From: Isoetes taiwanensis
Taxonomy: Eukaryota; Streptophyta; Lycopodiopsida; Isoetales; Isoetaceae
Direction: 5' to 3'
Assembly (NCBI GenBank): GCA_021234155.1
Contig: JAJEKV010000008.1
Coordinates: forward strand, 2,106,307 to 2,170,306
DNA length: 64,000 bases
Under the pieces are notes generated by a model, which made no database searches, was not told where the DNA came from, and saw only the letters and a list, made by a program, of their open reading frames with translations. The position numbers were made by a program, and so were the translations under genes. Within the stretch, counting starts at the first letter, position 1. Every line of letters begins with the position of its first letter. Positions 21,511 through 33,179 of this stretch are shown piece by piece.

Positions 21511-22400
21511 AGAAGGCATTGTTTAAGGTAGAACCAGGAATTGAAATTTGGGGGTGGCAATCGAAATTTGGGGGTAGGAAGGAAGGAAGGAAGGAAAAAT
21601 TTTTAACGTCCACGGAACCCAATCGGGTTATGGGACCAAGTACATAAGGGATCAAGTCCCGGACAAGTCCAAAACAAGAACATGGGCGAAAGCCCTTTAA
21701 ACCAAAGCACAACGTGAGCTAGAACACAACCAAACGGGGAAAAACCGTTGCCAGGATGACTATGGTCGCTCCAGATCCAAAATCCATCTTTGTTGCAAAA
21801 GCAACAAGCATACCTTCATACCTCCAGGCCAGACAAGGTTTCACCACCGGCCCGGAACCGTAACCTCTTCTGGCCCAGGTCTTTGGAAACAGACAGCTAG
21901 CTTGTCCTTGAGACGAGGGGAAAGCGGCCTTAAAACCGCCGGGGAAGTAAGCCCATGGAGGTGCCTCCTCACCTATCCTCGACCCTCGCGCTAAGGCGCC
22001 AAGTACCTTGTAGCGAGGCGGACATCCACTCGAGGCACACACAAGGTCGCCATCCTTTCATCGCCACGCTCTCCAACGCCATCCCGTCCTTGCATCTTAA
22101 GCAGGCGGGGCCTCAATGGCCCTTCCGACCAGCGCCCAGCGCCCGGAAGAAGAGAGGAGAAACGGGGGACCCGAATTCAAAAAAATTCTAAAATTTTCAA
22201 TAGCGAAAAATGTTTTTTGGCACTTTTTAGAGCCATTTCCATCAAATTTTCTAGGGTTTCTAGGAAAGTACACTATAAATTTGTGTATTTATGGTAGTCT
22301 TAAATCTAAGGCGCATCCCCATTAGGGGCTGTTATCTAGGTTTTGACTTTTGCCACATGGCAAACCCAGCCAGGAAAAAATCATTCCCATTACCTTCCAA
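21511..22400. other. GC-richer island of unknown origin
   Basis: This 0.9-kb stretch is visibly richer in G and C than its flanks and contains a (GGAA)n run at about 21573-21595. Overlapping open frames occur on both strands (for example 21719-22042 minus and 21955-22191 plus), but none shows a recognised domain. The composition resembles the other transposon-derived GC-rich islands of the window, so a retrotransposon noncoding region is likely. Confidence 0.35.
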
Positions 22401-24235
22401 GGCACCAAAGTTCTGCTGACGAGTCCAGGACAACTTCCCTTTCTTAAGCCTCAAGGACTTAGACGTGTTGGAATTGGGGACTGCTAATTTTGAGCAACAA
22501 CTTGGACTTTGAGATGGTATTTTCTCTTTTCCATATCTTTATGGCTAAAGTGGTTATATACTTAGCTTGCACAGCCGCAGATTGTTGATGACTTCACGTC
22601 TGTGTGTATGAAAGTCATTTTCAATAAAGATTTTGTGGCACGACAACATGGTATTGTTGGCTTGCATCATCATCTTGCATTGCATTTCATCTTCAGGTAA
22701 GTTGTGTTTATGGTTGAATGTTTCTCCAGTTTTGTCTCTAATCTCGAGGTCCTTTTGTTTGCAGAAATAGGTGGTCGGTTAAGCATATTGAAATGAATAA
22801 AAAGGCTTGCAAATATGTTATTTCAGCCATATGTTTTAAAGGGATGTTTAAGAGGAGAGCCCGGAGGGGTTTGTCCATGTTGATATGAATACTTTTCTTC
22901 CATGTATGGAACACTTCTTATGGACGATTCTTAGATGCATTGTTGTTTCCGGAGCTCTTCTCATTGGAGAAATTAGCAAGAATGTGTGGTTATAGAAGCT
23001 TCGGACAATGAGTTTTTGCGACGATTTGCCTAGGTTAACTTTGGCCTTATTATCCTTTCCTTCCGGATGCATGCAATTGAGAGGCACGTTATTTATTGTT
23101 GGAGACCTTGAAGTCTCTATTTGCGCGATGTCCATTCCCGCCGGGATATAAGCATAGCGGTCACGCCCATGCTCACGATCCCCTTGGATGTGGGTTCTAT
23201 TATTTGGTATCGGTGTTGCCGGGTCCAAATATTCATAAAAACCCAAAGAAAAGGTTGCATTCTTATGTGGGTAAACGATTTTTTAGAATCCACTCCATGG
23301 AAGACCATTCGCTCCCAACGACCCATTCTTTGAAGTAAGTCGACATTGCCAGGTGTAGGGCGTCACATACAAGAATTCCATACCCGAACCTTCGAACTTG
23401 CCATTAAGATTAACCCTAAAATCAATTACATATTTCACATTTAACCACCCTAACATTTTACATGAAAGCGCTATGGTATTTTAATGTTCTAAATATCTTA
23501 ATGTTGACATTGGATTTCGGCATATTTCTACAAATATGCTAGATCAAGGGTCCACAAGTATACACCTCACACCCCTGCATACTTGAGCGCTCCCCGACGT
23601 ATGTACATATACGTATGAAAATACAAATAGGAATGGCATATACAAGGCGATCAAAGAATGATCGGCAATGCTTGGCAGTGTTTCTAAGTGAGTAGAAACA
23701 ACAGAAAATATTCAATCTATGATCATTGTGAAGAAATAAAACATTTATATTGTTTCATGCCAACTGTTACGCAACGTAAACATGTTTTTTTGTGAAAGAC
23801 AGAACAACCCACCCAATGCGTACACAATCTTTTGTATAGAAATTGCCACTTCCCAAAAGGTAACATTTTTTCGGTGAGAATGTTATTTTGCAATATAACA
23901 TGTGCCGAAATGCCTGTGCCTCAAAAATAAATCCATGGTTATGTAGAATAAAAAAACAGTGGCAAATGCAAATGTTTCTAGATAATGTTGGAATCTTTAT
24001 AGAATTTGAAAGAATGAGAATTATAGAGGGATCTTAATATTTCCTTAAACTCTCTAAGGTTTTATGAAGATTCTTCTAGATCCTTTAGGATTTCTTAATC
24101 CACTTAGATTTTCGATCATTGTATGAGGATTCCACTAAATTCGACTCTTTCAGTGTATTCCAATCCGTTTAAGCCTAGATTTTATTTCCATGTCTTCATA
24201 AACCATAGCTCATTAACCCATTCATGGTACAAAAA
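22401..24235. other. Gene-poor stretch
   Basis: No supported gene. Overlapping open frames at 22848-23338 on both strands show no recognised domain. Confidence 0.35.
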
Positions 24236-24239
24236 CTTG

Positions 24240-24270
<31 letters not shown>

Positions 24271-24709
24271 TTTTGAAAGCAAGAGACGGTTTTATCATTA
24301 ATTATAAAATCTCAAGTACATAGCATAAATGTGTTTTGGATGAAAACACATAATGAAAAATGAAAATCAGCCTAGAGCTTCATATAATAAGGATTATGAG
24401 CTCAATAACAGTCATATGAAAGCACCACGGTAGTGAAGATATGAAGATAGCCAAAGTGATCCAAGATGCGAAGATCGATCGAAGAGAAAGACAATGCGCT
24501 TGTGATGGAACTTTCCTTGAAGCGTAAGCACTGCAAAGCAGATAACCTTTCCCAAAATAAACCCCGTCGGAATTAGAAAGAAGCGGGGAGCATGTTCAAA
24601 GCGGGGGAGGCGAGGAAAAGAGTTTATGACTCATGGAAGAAGATAGAGTTGAAATAGGCATTGAAGGGATCGAGTGGAGCCAAAGAAGTAATGATTCGGG
24701 TCCCAATTG

Positions 24710-25114
24710 TTATTGTAAAATAATAAATTTATCCTTGTCCTCCAAGAGTATCGGTAAAGATCCATACAAATCAATTGCCCGGTTGTGATTGTAATACATA
24801 GTTCTGTATCTGATCAGCTGTCTTTCAGTGAGGATGAAATTGTGATTTGAGAGGAAAACCCAGAGACAATGAATCTGAACCACTTCTCTACAGAAAATGG
24901 AAGCCCACAGGTCCTCACTTTCTTTCAGATATCCTCTGTGCCCTCTTTTCATAAGGTAGGATTCCATAGATGAAGCAATATCATTCTTCACGATGCTGTC
25001 TTTTGGAGATAGGCCAAATGGTGTACTGTCATCGAATTTTCTTGCCCCATCGCCACGAAGGAAGTTAAGGTACTCTAGGATCATCAGAAAGAAAAGCATT
25101 AGAATCCACCACAT
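24710..25114 (-). CDS. C-terminal LINE domain of unfamiliar type
   Basis: The open frame encodes 134 residues, with a core LWASIFCREVVQIHCLWVFL, TERQLIRYRTMYYNHNRAID and LYGSL. A second LINE in this window (54159-54520, minus) encodes a clearly related but diverged block, IWAEIYTREFMQMHLLFEFL, TERQLV and MYYIHKALTDLYGTL. The two share about half their residues over the core, while many codons differ at the nucleotide level. It lies downstream of the zf-RVT region. It is not the RNase H domain (no D-E-D-D pattern is visible) found in some plant LINEs. I do not recognise it. Confidence 0.6.
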   Translation of the reverse strand: MWWILMLFFLMILEYLNFLRGDGARKFDDSTPFGLSPKDSIVKNDIASSMESYLMKRGHRGYLKESEDLWASIFCREVVQIHCLWVFLSNHNFILTERQLIRYRTMYYNHNRAIDLYGSLPILLEDKDKFIILQ

Positions 25115-25609
25115 TTAAATTTGAAGCAAAAAGATTAAAATAACCCTTGAATGTACCAAAATTCTCCCAGTTCCTGTCATGATTAGTCGAAGATTTTCTT
25201 TTGTGAGCAAATGGCAATAGTCTCAAAATCAAATTGAAAATGCATCTTTATCCAAAAGGTAGAGAAATTTTTCTTTCCAAACAATACCACGATTCCTAGC
25301 TTTCCAAATGTTCCAAAAGAGCAATATATATAAGCTGTATTTTGAAAGCTATCATTCTTTTGGATAAGAGAAATTAAGTTTCCATCATACACAATACCAA
25401 ATTTGTCTAAAATCCATTGCCAAAAAACTACTTAACTTTGGACATGAGAAAATATGAGTCATGTCCTCTAAAGCATTGCAACCCATGGGCGGTTAAATTT
25501 GAATATTTGGATTTCTTTTAGACAAAGTATATAAGTTATTCAAAGTACGCCATTTGCAATAAGCCAAATAAAGTGGGATATTTTAGGTGGATGAGAAAGA
25601 GTTCGGACA

Positions 25610-26065
25610 TTATGGAAGAGACTTAAGTTGAGCACAATTGAACCCCATTTTATCAAAGCTTTCATCGCTATTGGGATCAAAGGAGAGAGCATTATAAATA
25701 CCTTTTACTTTGTAGTCAACTTTCCCCCTTAGAGTCCAATCTCCTTTACCAGGGTTTGGGGAAGGGTTAGAGATAAGAGGCTTGATAAAGGCATAAACCT
25801 TTTTATCAGAAGAGGTTCCCTTGATGATATTTTTGAGAGTAGTCCAAGATATGAGTCTACCTCCAGAGAAAAGATCTTTAATAACATAGAAGCCAGCTTC
25901 ATGCCATTTCTTGCAGATCCTAGGGTGCTTGATGGCCAAAACAGTAGAGTTTTGATCAGCCAGGATAGGGTTCCAGAAGATAGGCTGATCAATATGAAGT
26001 TTATCAGCAGAGGTGAATTGGAAATATGGGGAAACCGAGTTCCAAGCCTTTATTAAATTGCTCAT
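25610..26065 (-). pseudogene. LINE ORF2 segment after the polymerase domain
   Basis: A 151-residue open frame reads MSNLIKAWNSVSPYFQF, then a PIFWNPIL block and KWHEAGFYVIKDL. The arrangement W...P.FWNP.......W...G...I.DL is commonly seen between the reverse transcriptase and the zinc-binding region of plant LINEs. The frame ends at about 25610 and the rest of the domain continues in other frames. Confidence 0.7.
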
Positions 26066-26320
26066 TAGAGGAGAGATGTTGGTAGCAGGTTTGATCTGAA
26101 CAAAGGCCGAATTGGGGAATAAATGATCAATGGAAGGATGGCCATAGGGGTGGCTGAGACTTACCCAGTATCTGATAAACTTATAAGCAGGGGATTGATT
26201 TCCATGAATAGCCTTCCAGACAAATTTACCTGCAAGAGACTGGGCCCGGAGAAAAAGATGCCTATAAATGGTTTTCTTATCTTTTTAAAATTCCATATAC
26301 CGATTCCAATTTAAACAGAT

Positions 26321-26735
26321 ATTTGGTGGTGTCAAAACTATGATGTTGCTAGCAAATGGTTGTCAAAGAGGTTTTTCCTCAATGGAGAACAATTTTCCGT
26401 GTGCTTTATACTGCTGTAACTATACTTGAATTTTGAACTCTTGGCAAGCTCAAGAAGCAATGCTTTGGGTAGTTATATTATGTCTATATACGATTGATCA
26501 GCATGGACCTGGTAATGGTATTGCATTCATGAAGGTAAGCGAATAACTTGTGGCATCGTTTGATTAAGTCATGTGTTTGGCTTGTCTTTGCTCATTTTCA
26601 TGGATTAAGCTTATGTTTACTTTACAAATGGTGAGGCTTCTCGAGGCTTCCTTATAGACATCACGCAAGGCGGCTAGAACTATAATATTTGCCTAATGTT
26701 CTATCAGATTATGGGCATTAAAAAAAAGGCTTATT
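26321..26735. other. Short gene-poor stretch
   Basis: Nothing recognised on either strand. Confidence 0.35.
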
Positions 26736-26955
26736 GGAAGACAAAGATGTGAATTTACATTGAAAACCTTATGCCAAAGGGATAAGTTACAATGTTGGAA
26801 AAAAAAAGGGCTTATGCTATTGGGGGAAGACAAAGATTTGAATACATTTGAAAACCGTATGCCAAAGAGACAGGTTACAACGTTGAAAAACAAGGGTTAT
26901 GAGTTTGATGAAAGACAAAGATGTGAATTTACATTTGAACACCATATGGCTTACA
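26736..26955 (+). repeat. Three-unit tandem repeat of about 84-88 bp with a maintained reading frame
   Basis: Units start GAAGACAAAGATGTGAATTT (26738), GAAGACAAAGATTTGAATAC (about 26826) and GAAAGACAAAGATGTGAATT (about 26909); the third is partial. An open frame over 26760-26984 gives a repeated peptide of about 28 residues containing CEFTF(E)..M.K..VTTLKNKGY. Frame slips between units 1 and 2 show decay. The repeated-peptide source is not known to me. Confidence 0.65.
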
Positions 26956-26989
26956 TGGCACACAAAGAAAGGATGATGACTTAAAGAAA

Positions 26990-27870
26990 GCAAAGCAGCT
27001 AGATCAAGCATCCCTTATCTATTGTTTAAATTTGGTTTTTCCGATTATCCGTAAACTTTTTGGATTTTCGTTTAAGGATGATTTCCTAAGGTTTTAAAGG
27101 CTTTAACTGCCGGAAAAAAATTCCAGTCTTCCAAAAATCGAGTTTTCCTTTTCCTATGATTTAGAAATTTGTTTTCCCGAGCTTCACTATATGTTATGCT
27201 TTCTGTTCGATTTTCCTTTTCGATAGGTTGAAAAGGAGTTCGTTGTTAGCTCTGTCCGAAGTTCTTGGCATGATTTGCCACCGCCATCTTCTTCTTTGTA
27301 TGCATCGAATCTGAGGAGGGTGCGGCGTTGAAGAAACTTTCTAGGGTGCCCCATCTTGATTTCCTGCTTGGTGATTGGGCCTTAGGTACCATGACATCGT
27401 TGATGCAAAATTTGTGTTTTGTTCTTCGACATGCAGTACATGAAAAAATCATTCCTGACAAGGCTTTCCATACATAATCACGAGTCCCTTTTCGATTTGG
27501 CCCTTTTGAATCCCGGCATGCATATACGAAATTTGCCCCCTTTCAATTTTGGAGAAGAGGATCAATAGGATAATCGTTCCCCTTTTGCGAGATTGAGATT
27601 AGGAAAAGATAGATTCGGCTTTAATATTGCGCCCTAATCGGTTGATTTTTGGCAGGGCATTCTTTGTTTTGATTCTATTGTTTATTTTTTTTTTTTCAAG
27701 ATCGGCAAGGAGGTTCAAGGTTTCTCCTCTTCGGCAGGTTCAATGTTTCTCTTTTTATCGATTCATCTCCACTGAATTCTTCTCAGCAAGGTCAACCCAT
27801 CTCAAAATCTAGGTAGCTTAATGGATTTTGCAACCAACTTAATTAGCCGGGATGGAACTTGTATTGGAGG
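26990..27870. other. Gene-poor stretch
   Basis: No recognised gene. A minus-strand open frame (27246-27461) encodes a Lys/Ser-rich 71-residue peptide without known motifs. A T-rich patch around 27660-27700 precedes CT-rich sequence. Confidence 0.35.
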
Positions 27871-27871
27871 T

Positions 27872-28398
27872 GTTGCTCTGGGTCCATATCTCTCTTTCCA
27901 TCTTCACATTGGCAAATATTTCTGACACCAGCGATGCAAGTACAATCTTGACAGAAATCATCTTGCTTTTTGTGATTATTATCATTGTAAGCTTTTTGTG
28001 ATTACTATCATTGTACATATTTGTTGAATTGTCTCTGCACACTGCATTTTTAATATTGAGGAATGAACTTTGATTTACAGTGCACCGGAGAAGCATACAA
28101 TTATCTGTGCAACAAGCAAATCAATTTGTGGACCTTGAGCATTCTCGATTTCATAATCAAATATAGTTTCTTTGCAGGAGTTCACTTAGTTTCCAGGAGA
28201 TTTACTTGCTAGGTGCGATATGTTCTTTGATTCTCGTCAACAAGCTAGGGATCAATGTTAATTTTTGTGATAGCTACTACTACAGACCTCCCATTTGTTG
28301 TTTCTTTGGATAGAACTGCATTTGTTAGGAAGATACACCAATTAGACTTCATTTTGCAGCCAGCTGTAGCTTCGGGCATCGGGTTACATTGTAAAAGC
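27872..28398. repeat. About 530-bp direct repeat, copy 1
   Basis: This unit starts GTTGCTCTGGGTCCATATCT and runs to GTAAAAGC. The same sequence starts again at 28399 (GTTGCTCATGGGTACATATC) but is interrupted after about 40 bases by a LINE and resumes near 32460 with TGCAAGTAAGATCTTGATAG. Matching landmarks include GATTATTATCATTGTA, ATCAATTTGTG and GAGCATTCTCGATTT. The copies are diverged, with short internal indels. Confidence 0.75.
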
Positions 28399-28503
28399 GT
28401 TGCTCATGGGTACATATCTCTCTTCCCATCTTCACAATGTCATAATTATTACTGCTGCTTCATAATTACTAGCCGCTTAGTTACAGCGCCCGAGACCTTT
28501 TCG

Positions 28504-29185
28504 TATGCCACCGAAAAAGAAGGGATCACCTTGCAAAGGTGATCTCGTCGAGTATGATGGGGATTCGCAAGCTATCTTGGCCCTTATTCAGGATCTTAAA
28601 CTGGAGATAGTAGGGTTAAGGAGAGAGTTTTCGGAATGAGAAAGGTTCTTGATGATCTTGTGCTCCAAAATTCCGATTTGAAGCTCCAGAATATTGAACT
28701 TGCTAACCAAAAAACATCAACAGATTACACTACAGATTGAAGCCCTTGAAGGAAAATTAGCGACCTTGGTGGCGTGAAACCACTAAGGAGCGGATGATCA
28801 AGCATCGATTTTTTATCTCCTCGGGAAAAGCGCACCAAGAAATCGAGGCGAAAAATATTAAGATTTCGGGCATCCTTGAGCACGAAAATGAGGATATCTT
28901 GAATACAATCACACGGTTTTTCGTAGAGACAATGCATTTGCATGAACCTAGATTTATGTCAGCAAGAAGAATAGAAACCGGGTTACATACTAAGCCCTAT
29001 CATTGTTAAATTTGGAAGTAAGGAAGACAGAGACCGAGTCATGCAAAATAGAGGAGCACTTAAAGGGGAACGGATCTGGTTGGACATGGATTTAACTCCA
29101 ACCCAAGTGGAGCTGAGGGAAAAGGGAATGGCGAGAAAGTTAAAGAAGCCAGAACATCTCGGGGACTGGTGGCTTATTTAGATCA
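28504..29185 (+). pseudogene. LINE ORF1, RRM/coiled-coil type
   Basis: From an ATG at 28504 the frame gives MPPKKKGSPCKGDLVEYDGD, a helix-prone ILALIQDLKLEIVGLRREF and a stop. The following Leu/Gln-rich coiled-coil segments lie in shifted frames. Next come KNIKISGILEHENEDIL...ARRIETG and VIVKFGSKEDRDRVMQNR, the order seen in the RNA-binding domain of L1-type ORF1 proteins (ISGIPE.....ARRIG....PIIVKF...KDR..V). This family coats LINE RNA. Stops at about 28638 and elsewhere break it. Confidence 0.7.
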
Positions 29186-29249
29186 AGGAGGCAAAGCAAT
29201 CATAACAAGCGGGGAAAAGAAGCTAGGAAACAGGGACCTTGAGAGTGAG

Positions 29250-30030
29250 TTTGTGGAATGCACATGGGCTTAATCGGGCAAAGATAAATGCCACGGTTGA
29301 TATATGGAATGACAATGACTTATTATTATTTACGAGACTTGGGCAACATCAATTTCGCCCCCCACCTGGGGTACCTGGTTATAATTTAGTGGGCCAACTG
29401 GAATGAGAAAATCGCAGGTAGGGCGGGTTTCGTGGTATTGCAGTCCACATTAAGACCAATTTGAATTCTATGGTACAAAGTTGTGAGACAAGATCATGAT
29501 AACCAATATGTGTGGCTCCATTAAGACAAATAGGGTAAATCTATTTCTAGTCAGTATGTTACTTTGCACCACATAGCTACGTCTATAATAAGAGGGCTCT
29601 AAATAAAGATGATCCTTTTGGAAACCTCCGTTTCGATGTCATTCATTTCGGTGCACATGGAGACATATTGATTTTAGGTGACTTCAATGGGCTTAGAAAG
29701 AAAAGCGGGACAAAAAACATTTGCGAGATCTCCGGATATGGTTTTAGATGAAATTGAAGATACGATTATGTGAGAGATCGAGGATCAGCCTTTCCAACAA
29801 CATGGGCGATTTGCTCCTAGAATTGGGCACCACATGTGGGCTGAAAATTCTTAATGGCATAAAACCTTTTACACAATCGGGAAGCTCACCTATTTGAGTC
29901 ATGCGGATCAAGCACGGTTGATTATCTCATGGCAAAGGATGTACATCATATCAAAGATTTTTGGATAGGAGGAAAACTTCGAATCGATCATACCCCATTG
30001 TTCATGGTGCTTAAAGCAAGCCTAGGGGCT
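29250..30030 (+). pseudogene. LINE ORF2 endonuclease, broken
   Basis: The start reads LSLWNAHGLNRAKINATVD, then LLLFTETWA, in which N and E correspond to metal-binding residues of the fold. A GDFNG motif follows at about 29680 and an IDHTPLFM-like DH motif at about 29988. The motifs are in order but in several frames, so the enzyme is inactive as read. Confidence 0.75.
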
Positions 30031-30539
30031 GATTCAAGTCAACCACGCTTCCACCCAGGTCAAAGTAAATTATAACATGCATGAAGCTTATGAAAAACAT
30101 ATTGAGGATGTGCTTACACAAGCAACTTGGTCGACGGTTTGATTCGGATGCAAATCAATTTGCAACATTGGTGTTGGACGCCGCAAAAAGATCTTTGGCA
30201 TGACAAAAAGCATATTAGGAAGATCATGTAATTGGTGGTGGGATCTTTGTTGCCGGGCTGCAAGAAACAGATTGCCAAAAAATTGTATAAACAAACCCAA
30301 ATGGTACGAAGCGAGTGCTTAGGAGCAAAAAAGCAAACTTACTATAAGCGTGAGATAGATTTAACTACAAAATTTATGCAAACGCCAAGAACCTTTTGGG
30401 AAGTGTTCAAAGGCGATTTGAGCATACATGTTTGGATGAGAATGCTTTGCTAAAACTGGTTCTGATATTTATGAAAAGCATGGATATGATAATATGCCAA
30501 ATTTGGCCTCCAACGCCTATCTTACTTTCTACGGATGCT

Positions 30540-31480
30540 GAAGGAGAGGTATTAAAAGATATGGCCAACAATAAGTCTCATGACTCGGATGGCATTTGTG
30601 TGGAGCTATTTAAATGGGGCTGATTGAAAGGACACCGGCATTGCTTACTGATTTGCTCAATAAAAGTATCAAGAATGTCTACCCGCTCGGCCGGAGGATT
30701 AACAGTGGTCCACCCAATTCATAAACAAGGGGACAAACATTGATGTGGCAAAACGTGTAACGATTCTTATTGGAAGCACTTTTGCTAAGATCTTAGGCGC
30801 CTGTTAGAGCCAGACTAAGCCTCATGGGCTGAAGAACATGCTAAACGCTCTCCATGCCAAGCTGGCTTCGTGAAGGGACATAACACTTTGGATCATGCCC
30901 CTTGATTCGAAAGTGTCAATAGAGAAAGCTAAGAATCTAACGCAAGCTATATATGGTATTTATTGATTTTAAGCGAAAGCATTTGATCTTTTGTCCAAGA
31001 GGAAAGTTAATGACAGGGATGATCCAAATTGAAGTTCCGCAGAAATTAGACAAGCAATAGCTCAATTGTACTGAGGTACCGATAAAAAATCTCTTTGGAT
31101 TTAAGTTTATTAGTGAGAAGTACTATCGAGTCTTGGCGTGGGTGTCCGCTATCTCCAACTCTCTTTGGCATATTCATCGATGAACTAGAAAGACTGGATG
31201 AAAGACCATTCTTTGCCGAACCACGAAAATAGGTATATATCTCATTCAACTTTTGTTATATGCCGACGACGTGGTTCTTTTTAGCCAATAAGAAAATATG
31301 TGCTACTGTAAGCATTTGCAAGTGCTTGAATCTTTTTGTCTTGATAAAGGGATGAAGGTAAAATATAGCAAAATCGAAAGTGATGGTATTTGGCACTAGG
31401 GAGAGACCGATTTCGTTTACCAAGGCCAAACACTTGAAATAGTGGACTGCTATAAATGCACCGGGAATTGATTTTGCTTC
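30540..31480 (+). pseudogene. LINE ORF2 reverse transcriptase, broken
   Basis: Polymerase blocks in order are DMANNKSHDSDGICVELFKW (about 30560), VVHPIHKQGDKH (about 30709), QAGFVKGHNTLDHA (about 30862), VFIDF (about 30957), RCPLSPTLFGIFIDELERLD (about 31139; the first residue differs in other elements) and LLLYADDVVLF (about 31249). The YADD box is intact, unlike in the LINE at 12.2 kb. The second catalytic block, normally DF.KAFD, has lost its end. Frame changes separate the blocks. Confidence 0.85.
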
Positions 31481-31499
31481 ACAATACAATTGGAAAGAA

Positions 31500-32260
31500 T
31501 GTATTAAGAGAAGAGTTGCAGGAGGCAAATCAGCGTTGTATGGCATGCTAACAAAATGCAGCAAAGCATCATTAGTTGATTGGGGGCTAAAAAAAGTGCT
31601 TTTTAAGACACTTGTGCAAACGGTGCTATTGTATGGTGCGCCCATTTGGGGGCCAGGAAGCTCATCTAGGATGTGGAGCCAAATAGAATCAGTGCAAAAA
31701 ATGTTCTTAAGAGAGGAACTCGGAATCAAATCCCAGACATCGTATGCAATAATACTTTGAAGCGGTATGCTACAGATTAGAGCTTGAAGCTCTCTATCAA
31801 ACCAGAATTTTGTGAAACAGACTAAAGAAGCAAGAATCGACTCGAATCTCATATCAGGCCATGATGGATGCGGGTCAGGGATGGTTAAAAGATTTCTGTA
31901 ATTGGGCAAAAAAGTGGGGGCTTTCAGAAACTAACTGGCCATCTGACAAAGAGGAAGCAAGAACACTATTAGAAAGGCTTGCAATAGACCTTTTATGGGC
32001 TGTCCCAGGCAGCAAGATGCTATACTCTGAGGAGGGAAAGTCAACCACATGGGCCGAATATAAGAGTCAACCATACTTAGATCTTCGATATTCCAAAGAT
32101 ATACAAACAAACAATAGCGAGATATAGAACTAGCTCACAATGCATTGGAGATAGAGACAAAGTGGATGGTTTAGAGTTCCGCAGAAGATAGGAAGTGTAA
32201 ATTATGTGGTTCGGTAGAGTGGAAGGCGAAGACCATGCATTTTTACATTGTTCGGTTTAT
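31500..32260 (+). pseudogene. LINE ORF2 thumb and zinc-binding C-terminus
   Basis: Open segments give LVQTVLLYGAPIWGPGSSSR, the usual LLYG..(V/I)WG block after the polymerase, then a 88-residue open segment from 31861. The end reads RKCKLCGSVE and, after a frame change, EDHAFLHCSVY, a C-x-x-C...H...C set as in other plant LINEs. A stop and the AAAT tail follow within 250 bases. Confidence 0.75.
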
Positions 32261-32462
32261 GCACACATTAGAGATGAGTTTGACATACACGTAGATGATT
32301 TCTTTACATTGCTAAATATGGAACCTTATTTTTTAGGTGAGTATCTAACCAAGGTTGATACACATCGGAAATTTTTGTTGACGTTGTAAATAGAGTGCTC
32401 CATGACCTCTCAAGGTCCTAAGAGAGCATCGACCAAATAAATAAATAAATAAATAAATAATG

Positions 32463-32830
32463 CAAGTAAGATCTTGATAGAAATCATCTTCTGAAACTTT
32501 GCTTATGTGATTATTATCATTGTACACATCTATTGAATTGTATTTGCACACTTCATCTTTAATATTGGAGGATGAATTTGGCTTGCAAGGTGTAATGGAG
32601 CGACATACATATATATATATGTGCAAGAAGAAAATCAATTTGTGCATCTTTGAGCATTCTCGATTTAAGGTAAACTTTTGATTACATTGTAGGATATCAC
32701 TTACTTGCCGGAAGATTAAGTTGAGGATCAATTTTATTAGTTGTCATATCTAAAACTACATACCCTCCTATTTTTAACTTCAGGTAGAATTGCATTTATT
32801 AGAAAAATACACCCATTAATTTTGTGGTTC
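32463..32830. repeat. About 530-bp direct repeat, copy 2 (part after the LINE)
   Basis: The sequence from TGCAAGTAAGATCTTGATAG to TACACCCATTAATTTTG aligns in order with 27935-28360. Compared with copy 1 it carries a (TA)n expansion near 32610 and several small deletions. The first about 40 bases of this copy are on the other side of the LINE. Confidence 0.75.
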
Positions 32831-33179
32831 TCCAAATGCCAAAAATAAAAAATACTTATTGTTCGGGATTATATGTTCTGTAGTACTCTTATGCCTTATA
32901 TGCTTGAGGCTGGCTCTTGCAAAGGTGCCCCGTTGTGTGGTTCACCTTATGTTGCAATCGTAGTTGGGAAGTTACTGAAGCATGTGCTAAAAGCATTTCA
33001 ACTATTCTATAAAACAACAAGCTTGAAGGCAAAAGAAATCAAGTAGATCCATGAAAATGGTCCGATGTATAGTGCAAGAACTATCCTTTGCTATTAATCG
33101 GCAAAGTAAGGTTTATTTTTGTGTGTCGATAAATGCTATCCTAATTCTAGATTTTTAAGTCTCTCATATCTAGATGTTA

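Larger units (their letters stand above)
24254..26320 (-). mobile_element. 5'-truncated LINE, minus strand (LINE-2)
   Basis: The right part on the minus strand reads IGIFFSG...LLQVNLSGRLF, then a WNSVSPYF region, the post-polymerase part of plant LINE ORF2. Further left come LLFWNIWKARNRGIVW, typical of the end of the zf-RVT domain, and then a 134-residue C-terminal region (24710-25114). The element ends in a T15 run just left of 24275, the complement of a poly(A) tail, next to a (TA)n run. The reverse transcriptase catalytic part is missing, so it is 5'-truncated, as is common after incomplete reverse transcription. Confidence 0.8.
28440..32462 (+). mobile_element. Full-length, decayed LINE retrotransposon (LINE-3) inserted in a tandem duplication
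   Basis: The element has a coiled-coil ORF1, an endonuclease, a reverse transcriptase with an intact YADD box, a zinc-binding C-terminus and an (AAAT)n tail ending at about 32462. Its flanks are the two parts of one repeat copy, which places the insertion sites at about 28440 and 32460 to within a few tens of bases. Stops and frame changes are frequent. Relative to the LINE at 12.2-16.5 kb it has the same domain order and a near-identical GCPLSPTLFG box but a different tail sequence. Confidence 0.85.

Noticed and set aside
21719-22191. Opposed GC-rich open frames that might be a gene
   Set aside because: Both strands are open because GC-rich DNA has few stop codons, and no motif is recognisable on either.
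31256-31909. A 217-residue open frame on the minus strand
   Set aside because: It lies antisense to the LINE reverse transcriptase, whose YADD and LLYGAPIWG blocks are clear on the plus strand; the minus frame is a by-product.
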